Assembly (NCBI GenBank): GCA_964023275.1
Contig: OZ029920.1
Span: 5,064,014 to 5,128,013, forward strand
Source of the DNA: Norana najaformis
Lineage: Eukaryota; Annelida; Clitellata; Crassiclitellata; Hormogastridae
Length of the DNA: 64,000 nucleotides
Direction: 5' to 3'
Made by a program: the position numbers and the translations under genes. The notes beneath the pieces were generated by a model. The model was given only the letters and a program-made list of their open reading frames with translations. It had not been told where the DNA came from and did not search any database. This document shows, in pieces, positions 12,001-22,734 of this stretch. Numbering within the stretch: position 1 is the first letter of the stretch; every line of letters starts with the position of its first letter.

Positions 12001-12591
12001 ATGAGTGGTCACGGAAAAGCTCCGGGCAATGTGCTGCTCTATTCGAATGGTGATCGACTCGGAGTGGTCAATGTCTCTTTGCATCTACCACTTCAACCTA
12101 CCACCAACAACAAGTGGTGCAACTACAGCGACGTGGCTTTGGCTCGCCTTGAGAATCAGGAGCGCTATTTTGCTGAAGTACTCGACGATAACCAAGTTCC
12201 GTTGGGGTTGATGGAGCAGCCGAAAGAAGCTACGAATAACTTGAGGGTCAGATGTTTTACAAGGGATGGAAGAAGAGGTATAATTGACAGCACATCCTAC
12301 AATATTCCTGATTCCACCTACAATATATACTTTAGACTGATATCCGTGATCAGTGAAGACGGAGGACCTATGCACAAAAAGGGCGAAAGTGGGATTCTGA
12401 TTGTAACCGATAATCCTGTCGATGGAAGAGTCGATGCCGTGGGAATTCTGGTTCTCCTGGAGAAGATGCGTGAAGATAATGAGGAGCAGACAGTGAGATT
12501 TACAAGCCTCGCTGTTCCACTTCTGTCAAATTTCGATGCCCTTCGCGACCATCCCTACTGCAATGGCGCTGCAGTTAAATTTCTCTCATGA
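9097..12591 (+). CDS. trypsin-fold (PA clan) protease-like protein 1, four exons
   Basis: Exons: 9097-9175, 9992-10115, 10711-10973, 11981-12591. Donors are A|GTGAGC, AT|GTAAGT and G|GTAAAC; acceptors are CTATAG, AAACAG and ACCAG. All joins keep frame and give 358 residues. There is no signal peptide or membrane segment; a basic KKRK lies at residues 12-15. Residues 68-125 form a small domain also present in the paralogue (G.(K/E)IT.C.F), which I do not recognise. The C-terminal domain has His166 in ALMSGHGK, Asp206 in YSDVALARLE and Ser292 in KGESGIL, then AVGILVLLE. The His-Asp and Asp-Ser gaps (40 and 86) fit chymotrypsin (45 and 93), and DVALARL matches the classic D-I-A-L-L segment. An active intracellular serine protease or a binding-only relative are both possible. 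AATAAA follows at 12827. Confidence 0.82.
9264..9926 (-). pseudogene. LINE reverse transcriptase C-terminus inside intron 1 of protease-like gene 1
   Basis: The minus-strand frame contains SLPVEQRIQFKTCLI followed, after a gap, by DRRLWNSLPTSV and SFRSGFKSHI. These are hallmarks of the C-terminus of CR1/L2/Jockey-like reverse transcriptases (LPV..RI.FK, LWNSLP, F.S.LK). The last part runs into a three-fold small repeat (9300-9400) and no longer reads as LINE. Confidence 0.7.
9300..9400 (-). repeat. three imperfect repeats of about 33 bp
   Basis: The word GAGTTGTACATAATC, with small changes, followed by a CTTTC/CTCTT stretch occurs three times in tandem. On the minus strand it yields DYVKL, DYVQL and DYAQL-type peptides, probably by chance of repetition. 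Confidence 0.5.
10388..10530. repeat. dispersed repeat, second copy of the 3585 family
   Basis: This segment matches 3590-3710 through GGACGAATCCCAAGGTCCTG-like and ACTTGCCGTTTACTTCCCAG words. It lies in intron 2 of the protease-like gene 1. Confidence 0.6.
10595..10675 (+). repeat. LINE 3' end with ATTAG tail (short copy)
   Basis: GCGACCATCGATTGATGCCT is followed by ATAACGGCACTATAGAAGTC and a short ATTAG tail, just upstream of exon 3 of the protease-like gene 1. Confidence 0.65.
11404..11772 (+). pseudogene. LINE reverse transcriptase C-terminus inside intron 3 of protease-like gene 1
   Basis: The frame includes RIWIRLPQKARLSNSLSTFR and SLVKYPL, matching the (L/I)W..LP plus SL.TFKS.LK pattern at the end of CR1/L2-like reverse transcriptases. 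The upstream part is not recognisable. Confidence 0.6.
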
Positions 12592-12826
12592 TGTTTACAT
12601 CAGGTTCAAACTTTTAAAAGATGTCTTTGTACAATCAGTTTGACTTTCTCGAGTATTTTCTATCGTGGTTATACTACTGAAATTCATTCATTTGAAGACA
12701 TGCATATTTATTGCAATTATCAGTGTACACATTTGCTATCGTACTGATTCTATTTCGCTTTGTCTGACTTTTTAACGCGTTCTATTGTGAAATTTTACGC
12801 TTCTTAGTTTGTCATATATATTACTG

Positions 12827-12832
12827 AATAAA
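12827..12832 (+). terminator. polyadenylation signal AATAAA of protease-like gene 1
   Basis: AATAAA lies 236 bp after the stop codon at 12591, on the coding strand. Confidence 0.55.
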
Positions 12833-13019
12833 TGTAATTATCATTTCGTATGTCTCGCTTGTTATTATGAGCTGCGCCATTTTGCAGGGCATTTCTTGTT
12901 CTCTTTCATCCATTGCTGCACTAACCATTGGCCATGCGTTTGTTTTGGTAAAATTAACCGCAAACAGGAAAAACATGGGAAGTGATTATTATTATTTCTA
13001 CATCTATAAAACACCACTA

Positions 13020-13235
13020 TCTTAAGATTAAGCATCAGTCGATGGCGCTGAGCAACTGTGGATGAAAGACTTGTTCAATATCCCTGCCCAGTAACCGTCT
13101 AAGGGCAGGCTCGAACCAGTACTCTCTGCGTTACAAGTCGCACGCTCTAACCAATGGGCTACCGTGAGTTACACACAAGCCGAGCGCTCTAACTAATCGG
13201 CTACCGTTACCCACTAAGTTAGACAACCCTAGGAT
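13020..13235 (-). repeat. tRNA-like SINE with two tandem heads
   Basis: On the minus strand the head reads CGGTAGCCGATTAGTTAGAG (A-box-like) and is present twice. The copy next to the body has the B-box-like GGTTCGAGCC and continues to GCTCAGCGCCATCGACTGAT. Related copies are at 28055 (-), 33213 (+), 49505 (+, five heads) and 60590 (-). Confidence 0.75.
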
Positions 13236-13539
13236 TGGACCAACAATACCCAAAAACCATTCGCCGTGAAGTTTGTCACAACACGCGGAATTAACAAATC
13301 GCTCGACTTCAGTAATGGACTTCAACAACAACAATTAGTCTTACAATTCTTCGTATTTATTGAGCGTCTTGATCACTTGTGCTTAGAAATTTCTACTTTA
13401 CTATTGAGTGTACGAATAATTACCTCTATCCGTCGTAGAGCCCGAGTTATATTTTGAGTGCAGCGGAAACATTTTGGTACAAATAAAACAGAGAAAAACA
13501 AGCCCCGCGGGTTACACAGGGTACACAGAGATATTTCAC

Positions 13540-13805
13540 TTGAAACTAAAACACTCCTCTTCGAAAGATCCTATACTAATTTCTTTTCTTCCCTTTATCA
13601 ATCTTGCCGCTCCAATTCCAAACACCATCCACCGTAGTTGTCTGACTGTCTGCATGCCTGACCCTTGGATCTCTTGGTTCTGAAACCGAACCTTTCTTGC
13701 CTATCAATTTTGTTTTGACTGAGCGCCTGTGAATAGGATGGTTTCCGCGACTTAGCTTTCGTTTGGCGCTGTAGAAATCTCGAGTTACGATTACGATTAC
13801 CTTAT
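13540..13805 (+). repeat. CR1/L2-like LINE 3' end with GATTAC tail
   Basis: The full 3' end is visible: TTTTGACTGAGCGCCTGTGA, then TTTGGCGCTGTAGAAATCTC and ACGATTACGATTAC. This is one of the best-preserved copies of the family. Confidence 0.8.
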
Positions 13806-13899
13806 AGGAGAAAAAAATAGCGGTCCCTATTTAACTAAGTGAAACAGCCATGGGTATGAAGTGCTAACAACTTTATTTTCCTAGCCGCTGTATTAAGGA

Positions 13900-14345
13900 C
13901 AGGTGACTGACTAATCATCTTCCTCGCCGTCTGATCATTCCACCGACAATGCATGTCTAGTATTTTCAACACTGTACTTGCACGCAATCATAATTTTTAC
14001 AGCTGAGTTCGCTAGGAGGCGGAATAGAAACATAATTTCGATATAGCTTTCTCCTATGGCCGGGATTTGAACCTCCAACCTCTGTATTGACAGTCAAACA
14101 CTGTAATGTACACTGATAAATGCCTAGGTAGATTATTAACTTAAACGTACAGGCAAATGTTTCAGCCTCTCTTAGTTCAATTTCCAGCTAATGTTATGGT
14201 ATATGAGGATAGCAGGCTAGAGGTCGATCGTGCTTTGGATTTGTTATTAAATGTAGGCAGGGATTAGTCAACGCAACGAGACACACATGTAGGTTGGCAT
14301 TACTTAGCTTGCCACTTGCAGATTCATGCAAGAGGGAGATAGTTC
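13900..14345 (+). repeat. duplicated upstream block, copy C (diverged)
   Basis: Ordered matches to copies A and B: GCTGAG(T/A)TCGC, a GGGATTTGAACCTCCAACCT-like word, a TTTCAGCCTC(T)C word, then CAACGCAACGAGAC. The copy lies upstream of the second protease-like gene, as expected from tandem gene duplication. Confidence 0.55.
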
Positions 14346-15240
14346 AGCCGGTGCAATGCACCAGTTACTTAGTAAATCAATAAGTAAGTAGGTAAAATAG
14401 TTAGTTAATTATTTAATTGTCGTGTATGTTTAACATACATTCTTCAATTTACAAAATTATATCTATATTTGTTATTTACTTTTTCGTGACAGGAAATACT
14501 TTCTAAACGGCATTGCGTGTTGACAGAAATGTTCTGCACTACAAAAATACATCTGTGTGATTATAAATGTACAGATGGTAAATATATTTACTATGTTGAA
14601 TCAGAAACTATACTGAATGCCTGAAACGTTATCCGTATGGAAGTAACAAAATTTCAGACAGAAGAAAATACACTAAACTTGATCATGGCTTCAGATGATC
14701 TGTAATCGAAATTTCACATAAATCCACGTCGCATTCCTTCACTGCCCTGGTTACAGGGACGAGAGCACTTAGGATCTGGCCATAGTGAATTTCTGTAAAA
14801 ATACGCTGATGCAAAAGTCATAGATATGCGAATATTTTTAGTTCAGTTCATGTACTGTCGATGCTTTTAACCAGTTTATTTGATATCGGTATGAAACTAC
14901 GGAGTCGTATATATCAAAGTACGATTCATGTTGTCTGTATACTGCATATATCTTTATATATACTTAGGAGGCCTAACTGAAATTGTGATTCACCGATGTT
15001 ACCCACTGCTACATAGTTTAAAATAGTAGCTACGCTAACTAAATGTATAGTTTAATGTGCTGCCTGTTTGCAAAATTGAGATGTTGTTAAAGTGGGGAAT
15101 TAAAAAAATCGATAATTCATCGGGATATTGCCTAATATGAAACGTGTGGTCGATGTCAACGACCCTGGCACCCATAAGATGTTGTTAAACACTGAAACTC
15201 TAAAAATATTAAATGTAAAATGTGCACTTTTTTATTGCAG
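14346..15240. other. gene-free AT-rich stretch
   Basis: There is no supported gene or clear repeat except short TATATA runs. The frame at 15128 has no recognisable content. Confidence 0.4.
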
Positions 15241-15244
15241 ATCC

Positions 15245-15600
15245 ATATCTCACACTGCGCCTGCCTCTGGAACGATCTCCCAACTGAATCCTACAAATTC
15301 TCCGTTCTTCTATTTCTCCTGTCGTTGTCCAAGCATCACTTGCCGTCCTCTATCAGTCATTAGGCTTTCTATTCAAAACTTTCCATTTCTCTCACCCTAA
15401 ACACAATCCACCGAAACAGGTTCTCTGTCACCAACTGTGTCTCCTGCATGGCCGTGGTCTCCCTGCAATCGTGTCTTCACTTTTCTGTAGAACTCTTTGA
15501 CTTAAAGAAACGCTCGTGAATAGCGTAGTACTCTACGGTTAGATTTTAAGTAGTGGTTTAGGAATTCTGGAGATTACGATTACTACTGCGATTTTATTAT
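15245..15600 (+). repeat. diverged LINE 3' end, GATTAC-tail family
   Basis: The layout matches the copy at 13540, with the LINE ORF end, GCTCGTGAATAGC and TGGAGATTACGATTACTACT, but it is more diverged. Confidence 0.5.
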
Positions 15601-15647
15601 CTAATATTAATTCGGTATCAATGAAATTTTAGAGCTTTGCTACCAAC

Positions 15648-18600
15648 ATGGAGCAAGAAGCGATAGCTGCACATCAACTGAAAGTGAGTCCTAGCTCATG
15701 TACCGAACTCCACAGTTTAAGAATCAATTTTTAAGGCTTCAGAGATTCAGCTGAGAAACAAAATGTAATATTTCTGCCTTTAGAAAATATCAAAGTCCAA
15801 ATTCTGTGTTTGTTGGCAATTGTGCAAAGGAGGTTTCATATAAATAGTAATAAAAAGAAATGCTATTATTACCTTGCTAGTTGCGTTGTTAAACACAAAA
15901 CATAATCTTAGTGTCTAGTTAATGTCAGTTCACTTTTGTAGGCCTTCCAGCCATACCTGTTAGCGAAGTCACCAGTTGACTCTGTGATGCGTACGTTGCT
16001 TCCCGAACGCGACTTACAATGTGAACATTAGATCGCCTTGAAATAGGAGCCTTCTCGGGCTTCCTTGGGCTCTCGGACCTTCCCGGTAAGTGGTCCAAAA
16101 CTTTGGAATTCACTGCCCGTTTCAATTCGTTCTGTCCAATCATTGATGTCATTCAGGTCTAAACGAAAGACGCATGTCTTCCAAGTTGCTTTTATACCGT
16201 AGCCTGACTTCTGGTTTCTCTGACCCATCGGAAATCGACCCACTTTCTCCCACGGTTTATGATTTTGATTGCGATTTTGAATTGAAGCGACCATCGACAG
16301 ATGCCTTAGGTATTATGATAACGGAGCTGTAAAAGTCCTTAGATTAGATTAGATTATATTAGATTAGAATATAACAGATTAGATTAGATTAATTAGAGAA
16401 TGAAACTGACCAAGGCATCTTTACATTCGGAAGTTGACAGTCGACTCTCGTAGTTTGCAATAACGATGTTTATTAGTCACTGAACTGCTGTAACTAAAAG
16501 AATCTGCAGTAAGTTTTCGAGACGTTCTAAATATAGACAATCCTCTTAATTGCATTATAAGAAAAACGTAAGTGAAATGTTAAACACGTACGGCTGTCAG
16601 TATCATTCTTTCGATCATAAATTAGACAATGGAATAAGTACAAAAACGTTTGAATTGAAAATAATATAATCGTAAAAATGTTAAAATTTGCAGGGAGAAG
16701 TTACGAAGAAAGAGCAGAAAGAAGAAATCGAAAACGAGAGATTGAGATAAGAGAATATGTCTTCTTAATCAAGTAAGACTATTCGCAATTGTATTTAATT
16801 GGTCCATTCGTAATTTTCCAATCAAGCAAGAGCTAAAGCGACCTAAATAGTCCACCTGTTCATTAATCAATCGGGAGGAATCGTTCTGTTGCAAAAGGTA
16901 GTGCACATACAGTGAGCTAATGCGAAAAATTGATAAGCCTAATCCGGTGACGACTATGTAGCGTATTTTGCGTAACCAACTATGCAGCTATCAACAGTGA
17001 TGTAGTACCTCTTTCAGAACACACAAGAGGTTCTCCAGACATGACAACACAGGACTACTGCTGATGCTGCTACTACTGATTCATAAGACAACTACTACTA
17101 GTACTCCCACTACTGCTACTACTACGACAACTACTACTATAACGGTTGATGCCACTACTGCTACTACCACTGCTGCTGCTACTACTATTACTACTCCTGC
17201 TTCTACTGCTACTGCTACTGCGACTACTAGCACCTCCATTACTCCAACACCCCATGACAATTTTCATTACCCCTAACAGCATGACATTATATTTTGAGCA
17301 TTTTGTTACGCCCGAAGGACTAGAAATCAATGAGGCACGAACAGTTAATGCGTTTCGCTCGTATTACGATCTGAACATTTTCTCGATGGCATCAATTTAA
17401 TACTTGATCAACTGTTAGATGTACTTTTGTATTTTAATCTTCAATTGGCAGTCAACCTGGAGTGGAAATAACTCACTGCAACTTTGGGGAAACTCAAGTG
17501 GAGGTCTGGTACGTAGCAAAAGAGACCGATGGTGAAAACATCGAGGAGGATCTGCGTAAGGAAATCGAACCACATGTCAACCCGTACACACTGAAACTTG
17601 TAAAGAAAGCTGGTCCAAGTACACTTCGCCAGGACAGAGTACTAGTTTGAAGAGGGCAGACAGCTGCATTGGCGCCTACGTAACCTTAACAGGTACAGTA
17701 GCATACTTCACATAGCAGCCGTAATGTTGGCCTTATTCGGCCTTCCATCAGATAGCTTTCTATGTTACTATATCTTAATCATTAGGATCTAACATTATGA
17801 GAGCAGTTATGTTGCAAGTACGCGTCTTATTAAAATAAAAACTCTGTATTTACTATACCTCATCATAACGAAAGCATACATTAAACATACTGAGATATAA
17901 TTTTACTATCTCAACTCTGCAAACCTATTATTTATCCTGACTGAGACAGCTTAAATAAATTCGCACAGTATCAACATCATCCTCTCTAATGTCAGAAACA
18001 ACGACACTTATGAAATTACAAGGATCTATAATTGTAATAAGAAATTTATATAGCGCCGATTCATTCATGACAGAGTGGTTGCCACTGGTGCTTCTGACCG
18101 ATTGCGATTCAAATAACAGACATCCTTTGAAATTGACCATTCTTCATTAAGCTATACATGTGAGTCAAAGGACCTGTCGGCTGAGGGTTCATCCAATTTC
18201 CTTTGTCCCGATGTCAGCCAAATGGCCCTTCACCAGGTTGCAGCCCAAAGGCTTTCGTTCAAACCCGATCATTATAATTCGTCAGAGATGTTATCTGGTT
18301 TTCTAGATGCGAAGAGTCGCGAGTCCAAGATGCACGCTCTTGTGGCCGGACATGACAAGATACCCGGATATATTATTTATTTGAATCAGAATCCAAACCA
18401 GAGAATCGGCAAAGTGATGGTGGTAAAAGAAGGTCAAAAAGATAGTACTACTGTTAGTGGTGCGTGGTCAAACGACCGTTCTGGCAGCTATGATGTTGGG
18501 CTGGTCTTGACGGATGAACAGCAACGAGGCAGACATGAAAATTCGGTGACTACGAATCATTTCGGGAGAGTTAACTTAGCCAGAACTACAGCAATGCTTT

Positions 18601-18962
18601 TTCCTGAGGATATGAATGATCATCAGAAAGTAATGCTCTTTAACAACAGCAACACAGAAGGCACAGTACGCTACAACAACTACAACAGTCAAATTCCGCA
18701 AAAGTTCGGAAGGATTGGAATAGTGCAGCAGCAAGGCGAGATGAAGGCAGTTCATGGAGAGAATGAAAGCGGAACGCTGGTCACTGCTTTGCCACATTAC
18801 GCAGAGAATGGGGTAAACCTTGTGAAGGCGGTTGGAATGTTGGTTGGAGTTGAAGAATTTGAAGTACCTGAAAGCATATCACTGGCTGTGTCAACTGGCA
18901 CAAATCTTCAAGCACTGCAAGAAGATAAATATTGTGCAAATCAAGTAATAGAATTTGCGTAA
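15648..18962 (+). CDS. trypsin-fold (PA clan) protease-like protein 2, multi-exon paralogue
   Basis: Solid exons: 16694-16772 (donor AA|GTAAGA, phase 2) and 17452 onwards (in-phase; IT(H/N)C.F matches the paralogue). Its donor may be AGA|GTACTA near 17636. The last exon starts at 18218 (pyrimidine-rich acceptor gatgtcag) or 18186 and ends at TAA 18962. Phases support 18186, the pyrimidine tract supports 18218; unresolved. A first exon at 15648-15687 (12-13 codons) is tentative. The 246 residues from ATG 18222 hold His44 in HALVAGHDKIPG, Asp91 in SYDVGLVLTD and Ser183 in ENESGTLV, then AVGMLVGVE. Gaps of 47 and 92 nearly equal chymotrypsin's. Compared with protein 1, NESG replaces GESG and DVGLVLT replaces DVALARL, so activity may be reduced. 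No signal peptide is visible in the exons found. Confidence 0.75.
16030..16400 (+). repeat. CR1/L2-like LINE 3' end with ATTAG tail
   Basis: The copy shows CCAAAACTTTGGAATTCACT, then GTCATTCAGGTCTAAACGAA, GCGACCATCGACAGATGCCT, ATAACGGAGCTGTAAAAGTC and (ATTAG)n. It is the longest example of this family in the window. Confidence 0.8.
17040..17240 (+). repeat. trinucleotide (ACT/CTG) repeat tract
   Basis: About 200 bp of imperfect ACT, GCT and CCT triplets lie in the intron before exon 17452. Thr-rich and Ser-rich frames over it are artefacts of the repeat. Confidence 0.85.
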
Positions 18963-21890
18963 AAACGCAACATCACGTGACTGGATATTCTATAATAGTT
19001 CGCTCAATTGAGTAAGCACCGTTTGCTCAGATTACCTGACGACTGTTTAATGTGGTCTAATTGAACCCATGGGAGCTCAAATGACATGCCATTTGCATGA
19101 GATGTCATTCCATTCTTCAGACGTTTTAATGCAAAAGCAGATCGAATACATCTTTTAAGCATGAAAAAAAGACAACTGATCATGTATAAATATCAGGTAT
19201 TATTGTAATACTGCAATATTTTGCTGCTTTTGAATTATTTATGAATGCTGCAATTATAGATCCTTTCTTATTGGCATTGAGTATTCTACTGCATATTGTT
19301 ATATGTATCGTGTATATTGTGTGTTTTACTCTTCTTTTTAGTCTTTCTTGGCACACTTTTTCACTCCCACAACAATCCGCTAAATGTTTCAACAAAAAGA
19401 ACATCTTCAATGTAGACTAAACAATGGCCATTATGCATTAATTGATACTCGATATGGTGTTTAGATTTATAGCGGCGAGATAGATAGTGGGAAGAGGAGG
19501 AATGAGGATAGGATTTGCGGAAGGAAGAGTTGCGTGTTCAGTTTTGAGTGAAAGACCTGCGCAGAGATTTCAAGGGGAGAAGTATTGGTGAGTTCGGAGG
19601 ATGGGTAAGCCGAGTGCACCTATTGACATAAATTCACTGCCAACTTTATTGACTCGTGGGTCTTTAAGCTGACTTTATAACGTCTTTACCGTATTTCGAC
19701 CCTAATGAATTTTATGACATTCATGCTTGGATGTTTAGTGTGCATCACATGGTACACAGTTTTATAGTTCTATCATAATGCTTGCACACTTCATCTATAT
19801 CATATTGTATATGTCAAGTCGTATAGGTCCAGCTCCACTTCCGAAAGAAAATACTCAAGAAAGTTTGTGAGATTTTGATCAGTTATTGCTTATTGTAGCC
19901 TTTGTCGAACAATTTTTATAAGTTAATAGTTTTTGCAATTTTAAAATATTCTTGGAAATTATTTTTCACAGCGTTAAGTGTGTAAATTTCATATCACTAA
20001 GCGATCTATATTGCAAATAGGATTTACTTCGGATGTTAGATCTGTCAGTTTTTATAAGAATTTGTTACAGACGATCTGGTAATACTTTGAAGTTACTTGA
20101 GACACTTGCTCAACAAAGTGATTTATTCGATATTATACTTGGAACAACAATTTTTTTAAATTTTGATTGAGTGAATTAATTGATTTTAGGCCTAACACTT
20201 GAATTGCTTCTTGTGCAGATATTAAATTAAAATTATTAGAAATAGCACGAAAATGTTATATTGATTCCTTGTCTTTTCCAGTATTTGAATCTCATCTTCA
20301 GACTGAACTCTTTAAACTTAGTTTCCTTTTTCCTAGCCTTACCGTTCTGTATGTATGAATCCATGTCACCGAATCAAGATGGAGAGACCAGAAAGGAATG
20401 GGGTAAGATGTCTGGACTCCGAAAGTGGGACTTTAGCTTTGAGTGAAGTTATTAGGAGTGATGGATAAAAGGGCTTGATGTTGCTAATGTTGGATGATAG
20501 ATAGGTGAGATGGTGGGAGTGTTGCAGCAGAGGATTTGTAAAATCAATGAGGGATATTGGTTCCAAAGGTTCTAGTTAGGTGTAACAATGGGACAAGTCA
20601 GTGAGCTCTGTCTCACATTCTGAGGTTGTTAATGTAATTAGTGATGAAGATATCAAGTTAAGCAAAAGGCCTATCTACGAACTACTCACTTGTCCATCCT
20701 CCAGCATTGCATCAGTTCAATGGCTGGTGCTCTGGGTAGTTTAAATTCAATGGCTGGTGCTCCAGGCCAGAGGGCCGGGAGCCATGACGCCAAAGGCGCC
20801 AATGCTCACACAAGTTTTGGCTCTGTGACTTCGCATACTCACACAGCAATTCTGTCAACTGAGATATCTACCTATGTCACTGAACAAACACTAATACTAT
20901 AAAAAATATGTACAATGATATATACTGTGATATTACGTCACAAATTAAATTTATCCACCTTAGGTCTGTACCTGACTGAGGTTGGCTCGCACAACTTTTA
21001 AAAACTTCCCGGGCCAATCCTCCAGGCCATCTATTTTCAATGAGCGGTACTCTGAGCAAGGTCTTTGAAAAACTAAGAGGCTTAAGGATTTTACGTTTGA
21101 GGAAACCTGCCTCAGTTTCACTGCATCAAACACCTTCACTGTGAATAGGGTTTTCCTAGGATTCGTTTCAACGACCAAAGTTCTTTAAACTCGCATACCG
21201 GTTCAAAATTGAATGACACAAAACTGTTGCACTTAACAGAGAAACATTATGTCCGTTAACGCTAGAAAGCAACACACAATAATAAAATGAAATTAATACT
21301 GTAGATATGAAACTCTATACAGTGTGAAGTTCATACGAAGCATATACTTTAAGTATTCATACTGCCTTGGCTTGCGATTACGATGCCTCCGGGTCTGCGT
21401 CTAGGGACGATCCGTGGACCTTTTGTCAACGCTAGAACACTTCCATTTCTCAGAAGCTGAGCTGGAAGTGCTTCTGAGTGAATATCTTGAAGAGACGTTG
21501 TACATTTACTGAATGAAAGCATGATATGTGTGAACGAAGCTATTCTTTATCTGCTAATGAAAGTACGGTGGCAAATTGCTAATGCATTTATTTTTGCATA
21601 CATGGTTCCAATCTTGAACTGCGAACTAAAGCTTTTCGAAGGTGTGCTGAATAATAGCTTCAGACTTAGTAAAGGTAGGCCTACACAAGACAACACACCT
21701 GTTAACACCCTCTGCAGATGCTAATCAGAGGTGTTATGTCAAGGTCGACGGCTAAGGAACATAATATCGGGGTAATGTGCTATATATCAACATATTACCC
21801 TCGTACTGTATTCATACATTGGCTGTCCAAAAACTAAGCAAAGCAAAGCTTCCATGTCCTTAGTGGAACGTATACGGGAATGCGCTCATT
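18963..21890. other. gene-free stretch
   Basis: No gene could be supported. A fragment at about 19480-19600 matches the upstream part of the GATTAC-tail LINE family (minus strand, AGTTTTGAGTGAAAGACCTG). A minus-strand frame at 20960-21178 has protein-like composition (NVKSLSLLVFQRP) but I do not recognise it. Confidence 0.4.
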
Positions 21891-21894
21891 TCCG

Positions 21895-21995
21895 CTCTTA
21901 GACCCTTGAACCGGCAAAGGACGAATCCCAAAGCCCTAAACGCGTGGCCAGTGCTTCACAGGGTTTGCCGTCTACTTCACAGCTTACACCTTAAA
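21895..21995. repeat. dispersed repeat, third copy of the 3585 family
   Basis: CCGGCAAAGGACGAATCCCA and TTGCCGTCTACTTCACAGC match the copies at 3590 and 10388. Confidence 0.6.
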
Positions 21996-22194
21996 GTAAG
22001 TAGGCCTAAAGCTCCCATGTCACATACTGGAATGTTGGGTAAAGCGCTAGTTCCTCCTCATTTCTTATAATTTAATAAGGTATTAGAAATGACTCAAGCG
22101 CCCCTGACGCTGCTCATTGCTCATAAATCAAAACCAAGGAATATTGCACTCTATTATCGGACACATGACTCTGGCTGTACCTTTTACCAGGATC

Positions 22195-22600
22195 GTTTGA
22201 GCATACCTGGCTCGTTCTCGGTGGCTGATCCAAAGAGTTGGAATTAATTCACTGCCCAGTTCTGTTCGTTTTATCACTTCTCTAACATCATTCAAGTCTG
22301 AACTTAAGACACTTCTGTTCGAAACATGCCTAGTTAGCTACAGCGGTAAGCGCGTACGCCAAGGAGCCTTTGTGCGTTAGGATCCCAGGTTCGCGTCCCG
22401 GTCGTGGCTTAGTTCAGATATTTAAATCTCGGGCTAGTACGGTCCGTGCACGGGGACCTTAAATGGCGTGGCGCCCATTCAAACGGGCAGCGGTGGTGAA
22501 GGATCTCACCCGGTGAAGTCGTTGCAAAATAAGCAGGGTCGAGGCCATACGGTCGCTATATAAAACCTAAACATTTACGTTTACATTTAACTCGCTTACC
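22195..22600 (+). repeat. LINE ORF end followed by a tRNA-like SINE with CATTTA tail
   Basis: A LINE remnant at 22195-22330 (GAATTAATTCACTGCCCAG, CATTCAAGTCTGAACTTAAG) abuts a nearly complete SINE at 22340-22600. The SINE has GGTTAGCG-like head loss, GGTTCGCGTCCCGGTCGTGG, CTCGGGCTAGTACGGTCCGT, GGCGTGGCGCCCATTCAAA and ends CGGTCGCTATATAAAACC with ACGTTTACATTTA. Confidence 0.75.
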
Positions 22601-22734
22601 CCACCGTAGTCTGACTTCTCGTTTTAAAGACTCAGATGAGGCTAGATCACATTAGAAATTTGCCAAGATACTTCAAGTAGCTGAACAAAAAACCCAGAAG
22701 GAATTGACTAAATTAAGTGTATTTCATTATACTT

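Noticed and set aside
13100-13180. Possible tRNA gene
   Set aside because: The A- and B-box-like words belong to a repeated SINE with a shared body; no complete cloverleaf could be drawn.
17064-17400. Thr-, Ser- and Leu-rich frames
   Set aside because: They read through the ACT/CTG repeat tract at 17040-17240.
22370-22420. Possible tRNA gene at the GGTTCGCGTCCC word
   Set aside because: It is the tRNA-derived head of a SINE with four other copies in the window.
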